64,000 nt of DNA from Aeromicrobium sp. Leaf350 (GTDB lineage: Bacteria > Actinomycetota > Actinomycetes > Propionibacteriales > Nocardioidaceae), in NCBI RefSeq assembly GCF_916858655.1, contig NZ_CAKASL010000001.1:372001-436000 (forward strand). The letters are read 5' to 3'. The translations under genes were made by a program, and so were the position numbers. The notes beneath the pieces were generated by a model, which was given only the letters and a program-made list of their open reading frames with translations, had not been told where the DNA came from and ran no database searches. Position 1 is the stretch's first letter. The number at the start of each line of letters is the position of its first letter. Shown here piece after piece: positions 49,217 through 57,326 of this stretch.

Positions 49217-50712
49217 ACGAGCTCCTTCTGCTTGGTCTTGCTCTTCCACAGCTTCGCGATGAGCGGGAACGCGATCACGGCGACGAGGATCGCCACCAGC
49301 GTGCCCGAGATCGGCCGACCGATGAACCCGGTGGGGTCGCCACCGAACAGGATCAGCGAGCGGCGCAGCGCGGTCTCCAGCAGCACGCCGAGCACGAAGG
49401 CCAGCACCAGCGGGCCGGGCTCGAGGCCGACCTTCTTCATCAGGTAGCCGATCGCGCCGAAGAGGCAGACCAGGAAGATGTCGAAGACGCTGTTGGCGAT
49501 CGTGTAGGCGCCGATCAGGGTGATCAGCACCGTGATGGGTGCGAGGATCGCGGCCCGCACCTGCAGGATCTTCACGAAGATGCCGATCAGCGGGATGCTC
49601 ATGATCAGCAGGAAGACGTTGCCGATGTACATCGAGTTCACCACGCCCCAGAAGATGTCCGGGTTGTCCTCGACGAGCTGCGGACCGGGCGTCACGCCCT
49701 GGATCAGCAGCGCGCCGTAGATCACGGCGATCGTGGCGTTGGCGGGGATGCCGAGGGTCAGCAGCGGGATGAACGACGAGGTCGCGGCGGCGTTGTTGGC
49801 CGACTCCGGGGCGGCGACGCCCTCGATCGCACCCTGGCCGAAGCGCTCGGGGTTCTTGGAGCACTTCTTCTCGTAGGCGTAGGCCGCGAGGGAGGACAGG
49901 ACCGCGCCGCCGCCGGGCAGGATGCCGAGGAAGAAGCCGATGACCGATCCGCGTCCGATGGCGCCGGAGGACTGCTTGATCTCCGCCTTGCTGGGCAGCA
50001 CCTTGGTGACCTTGGTCGGCGCCTTGGTGTTGTTGTTGCGGTCCTCGAGGTTGTAGAGGATCTCGCCGAGGCCGAACACCCCCATCGCGATCGGCACGAA
50101 GTCGATGCCGTCGCTGAGCTGCAGGACGTCGAAGGTGAAGCGCTCGGAGCCGGTGAAGCCGTCACGGCCGATCGTGGCGAGCAGCAGGCCGATGCCCGCG
50201 GCGATCAGGGCCTTGACCAGCGTGCCGCTGCCGACCGAGGCGACCAGCAGGATGCCCAGGAGCGCGAGGATCGTGTACTCCGGCGGACCGAAGTCGAGCG
50301 CGAACGACGCGACGAGCGGGGCGAAGAAGGTCAGGCCGATGATGGCGATCGTGCCGCCCACGAACGAGCCGATGGCGGCGATGCCGAGGGCCGCGCCGGC
50401 GCGGCCCTGCCGGGCCATCGCGTAGCCGTCGAACACCGTGACGACCGATGACGCCTCGCCGGGCAGCCGCAGCAGGACCGACGTGATCGTGCCGCCGTAC
50501 TGCGCGCCGTAGAAGATGCCGGCGAGCATGATGATGGCCGTGACGGGCTCGACCGTGAGCGTGATCGGCAGCAGGATCGCGACGGTGGCCGCCGGGCCGA
50601 GGCCCGGGAGCACGCCGATCAGCATGCCGACGGTGACGCCGATCAGGCAGAAGAGCAGGTTCTCGGGCTGCAGGACGACGCCGAAGCCGTCGATGACAGG
50701 TGCAAAGTCCAT
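49213..50712 (-). CDS. tctA: Tripartite tricarboxylate transporter, large membrane subunit
   Basis: 499 residues, about 12 membrane helices. TctA family signatures are [19 protein letters not shown] (about 34-52), [20 protein letters not shown] (about 66-85) and the second repeat [21 protein letters not shown]. It forms the permease that takes substrate from the TctC binding protein by ion symport. It lies ten bases after tctB and overlaps the usp gene. Context points to glucarate/galactarate rather than citrate as substrate. Confidence 0.95.
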   Translation of the reverse strand: MDFAPVIDGFGVVLQPENLLFCLIGVTVGMLIGVLPGLGPAATVAILLPITLTVEPVTAIIMLAGIFYGAQYGGTITSVLLRLPGEASSVVTVFDGYAMARQGRAGAALGIAAIGSFVGGTIAIIGLTFFAPLVASFALDFGPPEYTILALLGILLVASVGSGTLVKALIAAGIGLLLATIGRDGFTGSERFTFDVLQLSDGIDFVPIAMGVFGLGEILYNLEDRNNNTKAPTKVTKVLPSKAEIKQSSGAIGRGSVIGFFLGILPGGGAVLSSLAAYAYEKKCSKNPERFGQGAIEGVAAPESANNAAATSSFIPLLTLGIPANATIAVIYGALLIQGVTPGPQLVEDNPDIFWGVVNSMYIGNVFLLIMSIPLIGIFVKILQVRAAILAPITVLITLIGAYTIANSVFDIFLVCLFGAIGYLMKKVGLEPGPLVLAFVLGVLLETALRRSLILFGGDPTGFIGRPISGTLVAILVAVIAFPLIAKLWKSKTKQKELV

Positions 50713-50722
50713 CGTGCGCGTC

Positions 50723-51262
50723 CTAGAAGTAGTGGGGGATGTTCGTCTTCAGGAGGGTGACGAAGATCAGGTAGAAGAAGACCGGCATCAGGACGGCGCC
50801 GACGGCCGACGATCGCCAGCCCTCGTTGCCGAGGACCTTGAGCCAGAAGAAGGCCAGCAGGGCGGCCGGGATCTCGAAGCCGATGTTCCCGATCAGCAGC
50901 GTGAACGCGATCATCGAGGCCAGGCCGGCCACGACGCGCCAGCTGTCGACGCTGAACTTCTCGCCGAAGCCTGCGGTCCGCGCCCGCGCCACCAGCAGCA
51001 CGCCCAGGACGATCAGGGCGACCGAGACCACCAGGGGCCAGGTGCCCGGGCCGGGCTGCGAGGTGCTGCCCAGCCCGAGCGAGCGGGAGCCGATGACGCC
51101 GGCCACGCCGAGCAGGGCCACGAGGGCACCCGTCGCGACGTTGGTGAGCGGTCCCGAGGCGGGAGGCTTCTCGTCCTCCCACTGCGCGACGAGCTCCTCG
51201 ACGGACTCGGGCTCGCCGCCCACCGGGGTCTCGGCGCGGTCCGGCGTCATCGGCGAGCTCAC
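50723..51262 (-). CDS. tctB: Tripartite tricarboxylate transporter, small membrane subunit
   Basis: 179 residues. A hydrophilic acidic N-terminus of about 40 residues precedes four membrane helices (about 43-60, 72-92, 108-135 and 150-172). The length and the GSRSLGLGSTSQPGPGTWPL segment fit the TctB family. The GTG start overlaps the tctC stop (GTGA), so it is translationally coupled. It is the poorly conserved small subunit of the same uptake system. Confidence 0.9.
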   Translation of the reverse strand: MSSPMTPDRAETPVGGEPESVEELVAQWEDEKPPASGPLTNVATGALVALLGVAGVIGSRSLGLGSTSQPGPGTWPLVVSVALIVLGVLLVARARTAGFGEKFSVDSWRVVAGLASMIAFTLLIGNIGFEIPAALLAFFWLKVLGNEGWRSSAVGAVLMPVFFYLIFVTLLKTNIPHYF

Positions 51263-52260
51263 TCGGTCGACCCGAGGTCGATGCCGTACTCCTCCGTCAG
51301 CTGACGGTAGGTCTCGACGGACTGGTTCCAGACCTCGGTCAGCTCGTCGCCGTCGAGCTCCTGCGGACGCAGGAGGTTCTGCTCGTTGAAGCTCGTGTAG
51401 GCGTCCGTCTCGAAGGCCTTGGTGAAGGCCTCGCGCAGCTGGTCGACGACGTCCTGCGACATGTCCTTCGGACCGACGATGGCGCGGGCCTGGGCGACCT
51501 CGACGTCATAGCCCTCCTCGACGGCCGTGGGCACGTCGTCGAGGAACTCGTTGCGGTCGGCGGCGAAGGTGACGATCGGCGTGATCGTGCCGGCCTCGAT
51601 CTGCGGCATGGCCTCGCCGAGCTGGATGCTCGCGACGTCGACCTGGTTGCCCAGGACCGCCGTCAGGGCCGGCGAGCCGCCGTCGAACGGCACCGCGGTG
51701 CCGTCGATCTCGGCGAGCTGGAACAGCAGCGCCGAGGAGAGCTGGCTGCCGGTACCGGTGCCGGTGGTGGCGTAGTTCAGCGCGCCGGCGCCCTTGAGGT
51801 CGTCGATCGTGTTCAGGCCGCTGTCGGCGTTGGACACGAGCACGTAGTCGTCCTCGGAGATGCCGGTGATGACGGTGTAGTCCTCGAGGTTGATCGCGTC
51901 GTCCTCGGGAACCGTCAGGCTCGTGATGGCCACGAGCGAGAGGTTCATGACCATGAGCTCCTGGCCGTTGGCCGACTTCGAGGCGAGCTCCTTGGCGGCC
52001 AGGGCGCCGTTGGCGCCGGGGCGGTTCAGGACCGGGACCTCGACGCCGAGGTCGTCGGAGACGGGGTTGGCGAGCGCACGCGCGATGAGGTCGGTGCTGC
52101 CTCCCGGGTCCTGGCCGACGGTCAGGTTGATCGCGCCGTCGGGGAAGTTCTCGCCCGAGTCGTCCGAGCCGAGGTTGCCGCCGCCGCAGGCCGAGAGGCC
52201 GAGGGCGAGCACGGCCACGCCGGCCAGCGCCCGCAGGCGTCGCGTGGGGGATGTCGTCAT
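51259..52260 (-). CDS. tctC: Tripartite tricarboxylate transporter substrate-binding lipoprotein
   Basis: 333 residues. A lipoprotein signal (hydrophobic 12-23, lipobox LSAC with Cys25) anchors it outside the membrane. The mature part has the TctC fold with the ligand-carboxylate loops GQDPGGSTDLIAR (about 56-68) and NYATTGTGTGSQL (about 166-178). In TctC-like proteins these loops bind the acid groups of the ligand by main-chain contacts. It is first in the operon, with a ribosome-binding site AGGAGA and a long leader with a hairpin. An aldarate ligand is inferred from the locus. Confidence 0.93.
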   Translation of the reverse strand: MTTSPTRRLRALAGVAVLALGLSACGGGNLGSDDSGENFPDGAINLTVGQDPGGSTDLIARALANPVSDDLGVEVPVLNRPGANGALAAKELASKSANGQELMVMNLSLVAITSLTVPEDDAINLEDYTVITGISEDDYVLVSNADSGLNTIDDLKGAGALNYATTGTGTGSQLSSALLFQLAEIDGTAVPFDGGSPALTAVLGNQVDVASIQLGEAMPQIEAGTITPIVTFAADRNEFLDDVPTAVEEGYDVEVAQARAIVGPKDMSQDVVDQLREAFTKAFETDAYTSFNEQNLLRPQELDGDELTEVWNQSVETYRQLTEEYGIDLGSTE

Positions 52261-52297
52261 GATTTCTCCTTCACTCCGGCCCGGTCCGTTCGACCGT

Positions 52298-52325
52298 GTG
52301 ACCGCCGCCATGTGAGCGGCGTCAC
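52298..52325 (-). other. Hairpin in the tctC leader
   Basis: GTGA-c-CGCCGC and GCGGCG-TCAC pair with one bulged base and a seven-base loop. The hairpin lies in the predicted 5' leader of tctC, between the TAGAGT -10 and the ribosome-binding site, and may influence mRNA stability or translation. Confidence 0.45.
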
Positions 52326-52343
52326 GCCGATGGGCACGTGGTG

Positions 52344-52409
52344 ACTCTAGGAACCTGAGTCATGCATGTCCAAGCCCAATGGAACATCAGGTGATACCTT
52401 GCCAGCATC
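52344..52409 (-). promoter_or_regulatory. Aldarate-regulon promoter/operator of the tct operon
   Basis: On the minus strand: ATCACCTGAT (52395-52386), TTGGAC (52373-52368), an 18-nt spacer and TAGAGT (52349-52344). Element spacing is identical to the kdgD and gudD promoters. The ATCA site also overlaps the TACCTT -10 (52395-52400) of the divergent lysR gene, the classic place for LysR autoregulation. Confidence 0.8.
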
Positions 52410-53285
52410 ATGTTTTCCCTGGACCAGCTGCGCGGTTTCGTCGCCGTCGCCGAGGAGCTGCACTTCGGCCGCGCCGCCGAGCGGCTGCTCATGACCCAAC
52501 CACCCCTGAGCCGCCAGATCCAAAAGCTGGAGCGCTCCGTCGGCGTCCGCCTGCTCGACCGCGACAACCGCAAGGTGGCGCTCACCCCCGCAGGCGCGGC
52601 GTTCCTCACCGAGGCGCGCCGTCTGCTCACGCTGGCCGAGGTCGCCCCGGACCGTGCGCGCCGCATCGCCGCGGGCTCCACCGGCACCGTGCGCATCGGC
52701 TTCACCGCCGCCTCGACCTACGGCACCCTCACGCGGGTCCTGAACACGATCGCCAGTGCAGCACCCGACATCGACCTCGACCTGTACGAGATGGTCACGA
52801 GCGAGCAGGTCGCCGGGCTGCAGTCGGGTGAGCTCGACCTGGGCCTGGCCCGCCCCCCGTTCGACACCGAGCAGTTCGCCTCGCACCTCCTCCACACCGA
52901 GGAGATGGTGCTCGCGGTGCCCGAGGGCCACTGGATGACGACGCTCGGCCGCGACGTCACGGCCGACGACCTCGTGCAGGAACCGCTGATCATGCACTCC
53001 CCCACGAAGGCGCGGTACTTCTACAACCTCGTCGTACGGATGGTGCCGGTCGGCCACCAGAACGTCGTGCACACCGTCAGCCAGATCCTCACGATGCTCT
53101 GGCTCGTCGCCGGCCGCCGCGGCGTCGCCTTCGTCCCGGAGTCCGCGCAGGGCCTGCACATCGCCGGGGTGACCTACCTGTCACTGGCGGGCGTGACCGA
53201 CCAGCAGGCCGAGCTCCACCTGCTGTGGCCGCGCGACTCCGACAACCCGGCCCTGCAGACGGTTCTGGCAGCCCTGCAGAACTGA
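52410..53285 (+). CDS. LysR-family regulator of the aldarate regulon
   Basis: 291 residues. The N-terminal winged helix (about 2-60: LDQLRGFVAVAEELHFGRAA, TQPPLSRQIQKLE) and a LysR substrate-binding domain (about 88-285) are clear. It is divergent from the tct operon and upstream of gudD. Identically spaced promoter/operator elements before tctC, gudD and kdgD make it the best candidate activator of all three. The inducer is probably an aldarate or an intermediate such as 5-dehydro-4-deoxyglucarate. Its stop codon overlaps the first bases of the gudD operator. Confidence 0.9.
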   Translation: MFSLDQLRGFVAVAEELHFGRAAERLLMTQPPLSRQIQKLERSVGVRLLDRDNRKVALTPAGAAFLTEARRLLTLAEVAPDRARRIAAGSTGTVRIGFTAASTYGTLTRVLNTIASAAPDIDLDLYEMVTSEQVAGLQSGELDLGLARPPFDTEQFASHLLHTEEMVLAVPEGHWMTTLGRDVTADDLVQEPLIMHSPTKARYFYNLVVRMVPVGHQNVVHTVSQILTMLWLVAGRRGVAFVPESAQGLHIAGVTYLSLAGVTDQQAELHLLWPRDSDNPALQTVLAALQN

Positions 53286-53349
53286 TACCCGGCCTGCATC
53301 ACTCGATCCGGAGTTGATCTTGGACGGGAATCGCTGCGGATCGTAGTGT
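53284..53349 (+). promoter_or_regulatory. Aldarate-regulon promoter/operator of gudD
   Basis: ATCACTCGAT (53298-53307), TTGGAC (53320-53325), an 18-nt spacer and TAGTGT (53344-53349), which ends seven bases before the gudD ATG. The whole 66-base block aligns without gaps with that of kdgD. Confidence 0.85.
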
Positions 53350-53356
53350 GACGCGC

Positions 53357-54700
53357 ATGACAGCCGTGCCCACGATCGCGTCCGTCCGTGCCGTCCCCGT
53401 CGCGGGACACGACAGCATGCTGCTCAACCTGAGCGGTGCGCACGGGCCGTTCTTCACCCGCAACCTCGCGATCGTCACCGACAGCGAGGGGCGCTCCGGC
53501 GTCGGCGAGGTGCCGGGAGGCGAGTCGATCCGGCAGACGATCGACGACGCCGCCGGGCTGCTCGTCGGCCAGCCGGTCGGCCGCTACGGCTCGCTCCTGC
53601 GCCAGGTGGCCGCGACCTACGCCGACCGCGACGCCGGCGGCCGCGGTGTCCAGACCTTCGACCAGCGCACCACGATCCACGCGGTCACCGCACTGGAGTC
53701 GGCCCTGCTCGACCTGCACGGCCAGCACCTGGGCGTGCCCGTGGCCGAGCTGCTCGGCGAGGGCCAGCAGCGCACCCACGTACCGATGCTCGGCTACCTC
53801 TTCTTCGTCGGCGACCCCGACAAGACCGACCTCCCCTACCTGCGAGAGCACTCTGCCGTCGACGGGGGAAGCGCCGACGAGTGGGACCGCGTGCGCCGTG
53901 AGGAGGCCCTCGACCCGGAGGGCGTCGTGCGCCTCGCGAAGGCCGCCGCGGATCGGTACGGCTTCACCGACTTCAAGCTGAAGGGTGGCGTGCTGGCCGG
54001 TCGTGAGGAGGCCGAGAGCGTGCGCGCCCTCAAGGAGGCCTTCCCCGACGCGCGCATCACGCTCGACCCGAACGGCGGCTGGCTTCTCGCCGACGCGATC
54101 GAGATCGGCCTCAGCCTGCGCGACGTGCTGGCCTATGCCGAGGACCCGTGCGGTCCCGAGGGCCGGTTCTCCGGTCGCGAGACGATGGCGGAGTTCCGGC
54201 GAGCCACCGGGCTGCCCACCGCGACCAACATGATCGCGACCGACTGGCGCGAGATGGCGCACGCCGTGCGCGAGCAGTCGGTCGACATCCCGCTGGCCGA
54301 CCCGCACTTCTGGACGATGCGGGGCTCCGTGCGCGTCGCGCAGCTGTGCCACGACTTCGGCCTGACCTGGGGCTCGCACTCGAACAACCACTTCGACGTC
54401 TCGCTCGCGATGTTCACCCAGGTCGGCGCTGCCGCCCCCGGTGAGATCACGGCCCTGGACACGCACTGGATCTGGCAGGACGGGCAGGGCCTCACGACCG
54501 CGCCGCTGCAGATCGAGGGCGGAGCGATCGAGGTGCCGACCACGCCGGGCCTCGGCGTGACCCTCGACGACGACCGGGTCGCCGCGGCGCACGAGCTCTA
54601 CCTCGAGCACGGGCTCGGCGCTCGTGATGACGCCGTCGCGATGCAGTACCTCGTGCCCGGCTGGGAGTTCGACTCCAAGCGGCCCTGCCTCGTGCGCTGA
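53357..54700 (+). CDS. gudD: Glucarate dehydratase
   Basis: 447 residues of the enolase superfamily, glucarate-dehydratase branch. Near-identical segments to E. coli GudD are seen throughout: [20 protein letters not shown] (about 14-33), FADRDAGG-type [10 protein letters not shown], the KxK base in [13 protein letters not shown] (about 205-217), [24 protein letters not shown] and the catalytic His in [16 protein letters not shown]. It converts D-glucarate (and L-idarate) to 5-dehydro-4-deoxyglucarate. Complete length. The ATG at 53357 is preferred over the GTG nine bases upstream because TAGTGT ends seven bases before it. Confidence 0.97.
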   Translation: MTAVPTIASVRAVPVAGHDSMLLNLSGAHGPFFTRNLAIVTDSEGRSGVGEVPGGESIRQTIDDAAGLLVGQPVGRYGSLLRQVAATYADRDAGGRGVQTFDQRTTIHAVTALESALLDLHGQHLGVPVAELLGEGQQRTHVPMLGYLFFVGDPDKTDLPYLREHSAVDGGSADEWDRVRREEALDPEGVVRLAKAAADRYGFTDFKLKGGVLAGREEAESVRALKEAFPDARITLDPNGGWLLADAIEIGLSLRDVLAYAEDPCGPEGRFSGRETMAEFRRATGLPTATNMIATDWREMAHAVREQSVDIPLADPHFWTMRGSVRVAQLCHDFGLTWGSHSNNHFDVSLAMFTQVGAAAPGEITALDTHWIWQDGQGLTTAPLQIEGGAIEVPTTPGLGVTLDDDRVAAAHELYLEHGLGARDDAVAMQYLVPGWEFDSKRPCLVR

Positions 54701-54709
54701 GCTGGAGCG

Positions 54710-55528
54710 CTAAGCGAGCCAGGCCTCGACGGCGTTGCCGACCGCCTGGGCCGCCTCGACCGGCGCGAGGTGCCCGACGCCCGGCAGTGTCGTGACGGGC
54801 ACGTCCCCCGGCAGCGCCTCGGCGAGACGACGAGCCTGCTCGACCGGGATCCACGGATCGTCCTCACCCCATCCGACCCGCACCGGGCACCGGACGCTGT
54901 CCAGGAGCTCGACCAGAGGACGCGTGTCATCGGGCGTGAGCGCCGCGATCTGACGGTAGAACGCCGCCTGCCCCTGCTCGGTGATCCACGGTGCCGCGAG
55001 CCGGTCGACCCACGCGTCGGGCAGCGCGTGGTTCGCGGCGCCGTCGACGTACTCGCGCACGAGCGCGCCGTGGAGCGCGGGCGGCAACGCCGCGAAGACC
55101 TCGGCGTTCTCGGCGACCAGGCGGAAGAACGGCGAGCCCCACGGGTCGAGGGTCACGACGTCCCACAGGACCAGCCGTCGGTACTCCGCGCCGTGCTGCA
55201 GGTGCGCCCCGAGCGCCACGGCTCCCCCGATGTCGTGGGCCACGACGTCGGGCGCCTCCAGGCCCCAGTGCTCCAGCAACCGCGGCAGCCGCTCCATCTG
55301 TGATGCCAGGTCGACCTCCACGTCCGCGCGCATCGTCGACCGCCCGTACCCGGGCATGTCCCACAGGTGCACGCGTCGCTGTCGTGCCAGCCGGGGCGCC
55401 ACCTCGCGCCACACCTCCGCCGACCAGGGGGTGCCGTGGCACAGCACCACGTCCGGGAGCGGACCATCGGATCCGAGAGTCCAGGTCGCGATCTCGACGC
55501 CGTCGATGCTGACGATCTCCGGTTCCAT
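54710..55528 (-). CDS. Alpha/beta hydrolase with Asp nucleophile (epoxide hydrolase/haloalkane dehalogenase group)
   Basis: 272 residues. The oxyanion motif LCHGTPWSAEVWRE (about 29-42) and the nucleophile elbow VVAHDIGGAVAL (about 95-106), where Asp replaces the usual Ser, place it with epoxide hydrolases and dehalogenases rather than esterases. The acid and His (WGEDDPW; GVGHLAPVE) follow in order. The natural substrate is unknown. The ATG at 55528 has TAGCCT seven bases upstream, overlapping the stop of the upstream permease gene. Confidence 0.85.
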   Translation of the reverse strand: MEPEIVSIDGVEIATWTLGSDGPLPDVVLCHGTPWSAEVWREVAPRLARQRRVHLWDMPGYGRSTMRADVEVDLASQMERLPRLLEHWGLEAPDVVAHDIGGAVALGAHLQHGAEYRRLVLWDVVTLDPWGSPFFRLVAENAEVFAALPPALHGALVREYVDGAANHALPDAWVDRLAAPWITEQGQAAFYRQIAALTPDDTRPLVELLDSVRCPVRVGWGEDDPWIPVEQARRLAEALPGDVPVTTLPGVGHLAPVEAAQAVGNAVEAWLA

Positions 55529-55535
55529 GCGGCCC

Positions 55536-55541
55536 AGGCTA
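55536..55541 (-). promoter_or_regulatory. -10 hexamer TAGCCT for leaderless hydrolase gene
   Basis: TAGCCT on the minus strand includes the stop codon of the TauE gene and ends seven bases before the ATG at 55528. Confidence 0.55.
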
Positions 55542-56294
55542 GAGCGCGAGGCGCACCGCGAGCCCCAGCCCGGCGATCGCCACGGCGATCCGGAACGGCT
55601 TCTCGGGCACCCGTCGCACGACCCACGGGCCGGCCGCGGCACCCACGACCGCGCCGGCCCCGAGGAGCAGTGCTGCCGTCCAGTCGACGTCGGCGACGAA
55701 CACGAACACCAGCACGGCCGCCAGGTTCGAGACGCCCGTCGCCACGTTCTTGACGGCGTTGGTGATCGCGATGGGCTCGGAGTGGCGCACCGCGAGGATG
55801 GCGAGCGCGATGATGCCCACCCCGGCACCGAAGTACCCGCCGTAGACGCCGACGAGCACCATGAGGAGGGGCCCCGTCCAGCGCGGCCCCGGGACCCCGT
55901 CGCGTCGCTCCGCGCGCCGCACGGCCCAGGCACGGATGCGGTCGCGCGCGAGCAGCAGCAGCGAGCCGAGGGCGACGAGCCACGGCACGACGACCTCGAA
56001 GGCCTCGGCGGGCATCGACAGCAGGAGGGCGGCCCCCAGCAGGCCGCCGACGAAGGTCTGCACCACCAGCACGCCGACACGGCGGCCCTGGCCCTTCAGC
56101 TCGACCTGCGAGCCGCCGATGGAGCCGGCCGCCGTGCCCACCATCGCGGTCGTGTTGGTGACGTTCGCGACGAGCGGGGGCAGCCCGAACGCGAGCAGCG
56201 CGGGGTAGCTCACGAGCGACGCGAGACCGGCGACCGACCCGCAGAGGCCTGCACCGATCCCCGCGAGGACCAGGAGCGCCTCCGCCGCGCTCAC
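55539..56294 (-). CDS. TauE/SafE-family permease
   Basis: 251 residues with about eight membrane helices; the internal repeat is visible as AGIGAGLCGSVAGLASLVSY and VGVYGGYFGAGVGIIALAIL. The substrate is unknown; anion or organic-acid export is the family role. The GTG start overlaps the stop of the D-2-hydroxyacid dehydrogenase gene (GTGA), so these two form an operon. A paralogue is encoded at 32099-32875. Confidence 0.85.
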   Translation of the reverse strand: MSAAEALLVLAGIGAGLCGSVAGLASLVSYPALLAFGLPPLVANVTNTTAMVGTAAGSIGGSQVELKGQGRRVGVLVVQTFVGGLLGAALLLSMPAEAFEVVVPWLVALGSLLLLARDRIRAWAVRRAERRDGVPGPRWTGPLLMVLVGVYGGYFGAGVGIIALAILAVRHSEPIAITNAVKNVATGVSNLAAVLVFVFVADVDWTAALLLGAGAVVGAAAGPWVVRRVPEKPFRIAVAIAGLGLAVRLAL

Positions 56295-57187
56295 GAGAGG
56301 GGCGTGACGAGCTCGCCGCGCTCCAGGAAGGCGTCGACGTTGGCAAGCACGAGGTCCGCCATCGCGCGTCGGGTCTCGCGCGTGCCCGATCCCACGTGCG
56401 GCACGAGCACGACGTTGTCGAGGGCGCGCAGCGCCTCGGGCACGTGCGGCTCGTCGGCGAACACGTCGAGGCCGGCACCGGCGATGGTGCCGTCGGTGAG
56501 CGCCGCGATCAGCGCGGGCTCGTCGACCAGGCTGCCTCGCCCGATGTTGACCACGTGGCCCTCGGCCCCGAGGGCCGCGAGCTCGTTCGCACCGACGACC
56601 GGGTCTCCCCCGCCCGGCGCCGCGAGCACCAGCACGTCGGCCCACGCGGCGAGCTCCGCGACGGACGAGTGGTACGCGTACGGCACGTCTGCGACGGACC
56701 TGTTGTGATAGCCGATCTCGCACCGGAAGCCGGCCAGACGATCGGCGATCGCGTGGCCGATGCGCCCCAGCCCGACGATGCCGACCTTGCGACCGGTCAC
56801 CTGGCCGGTCAGCGGGTAGTTGCCGTCCGCGGCCCAGCGGCCCCCGCGCACGTAGCGGTCCGAGGCCGAGACCTGACGGACCGTGTCGATCAGGAGGCCG
56901 ACGGCGAGGTCGGCGACCGCATCGGTCAGCACGCCCGGCGTGGTCGCGACCTGGATGCCGCGCGAGCGGACCGCCTCGAGGTCGATCGAGTCGTACCCGA
57001 CCCCGAAGCTGACGATCGCCTCGAGCGCCGGGAGCGCCGCGACCTCGTCGGCCGAGAGGCCGAAGCGCGACGTCGTGACGGCCACCCGGACGCCGTCGGA
57101 CGGGTCCGACACGGCGTCGTGCAGCCGCACCAGGTCGGCGGCCAGGTCGGCCTGCAGCGGGTGGGCGAGGAGCACGGGCGACGACAT
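56291..57187 (-). CDS. D-2-hydroxyacid dehydrogenase (glyoxylate/hydroxypyruvate reductase type)
   Basis: 298 residues. The catalytic domain segment VSFGVGYDSIDLEAVRSRGI (about 59-78) is followed by the NAD(P) fold GIVGLGRIGHAIADRLAGF (about 134-152). The active-site Arg is in NIGRGSLVDE (about 213-222), Glu in DVFADEPHVP and His in VPHVGSGT (about 258-265). It reduces a 2-oxoacid such as glyoxylate or hydroxypyruvate. TAGCGT lies six bases before the ATG, and a perfect 20-bp palindrome lies just upstream. Confidence 0.9.
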   Translation of the reverse strand: MSSPVLLAHPLQADLAADLVRLHDAVSDPSDGVRVAVTTSRFGLSADEVAALPALEAIVSFGVGYDSIDLEAVRSRGIQVATTPGVLTDAVADLAVGLLIDTVRQVSASDRYVRGGRWAADGNYPLTGQVTGRKVGIVGLGRIGHAIADRLAGFRCEIGYHNRSVADVPYAYHSSVAELAAWADVLVLAAPGGGDPVVGANELAALGAEGHVVNIGRGSLVDEPALIAALTDGTIAGAGLDVFADEPHVPEALRALDNVVLVPHVGSGTRETRRAMADLVLANVDAFLERGELVTPLS

Positions 57188-57193
57188 GCTCCG

Positions 57194-57228
57194 ACGCTAG
57201 CAACGATCGTCGTGACGGCCGTCACGAC
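57194..57228 (-). promoter_or_regulatory. Promoter and 20-bp palindromic operator of the dehydrogenase operon
   Basis: TAGCGT (57199-57194) ends six bases before the ATG at 57187. The perfect palindrome GTCGTGACGGCCGTCACGAC (57209-57228) covers the expected -35 position and lies in the divergent region to the AEC permease gene, so it may control both. Confidence 0.75.
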
Positions 57229-57326
57229 CGCCTGCCGACGAGATCGTGATGACCAACCGACATGGCGTGATGCCAATGCAGTCCGACCCCCTCCCACGGT
57301 CACCTCGGCGCGCCGACTGGAGGATC

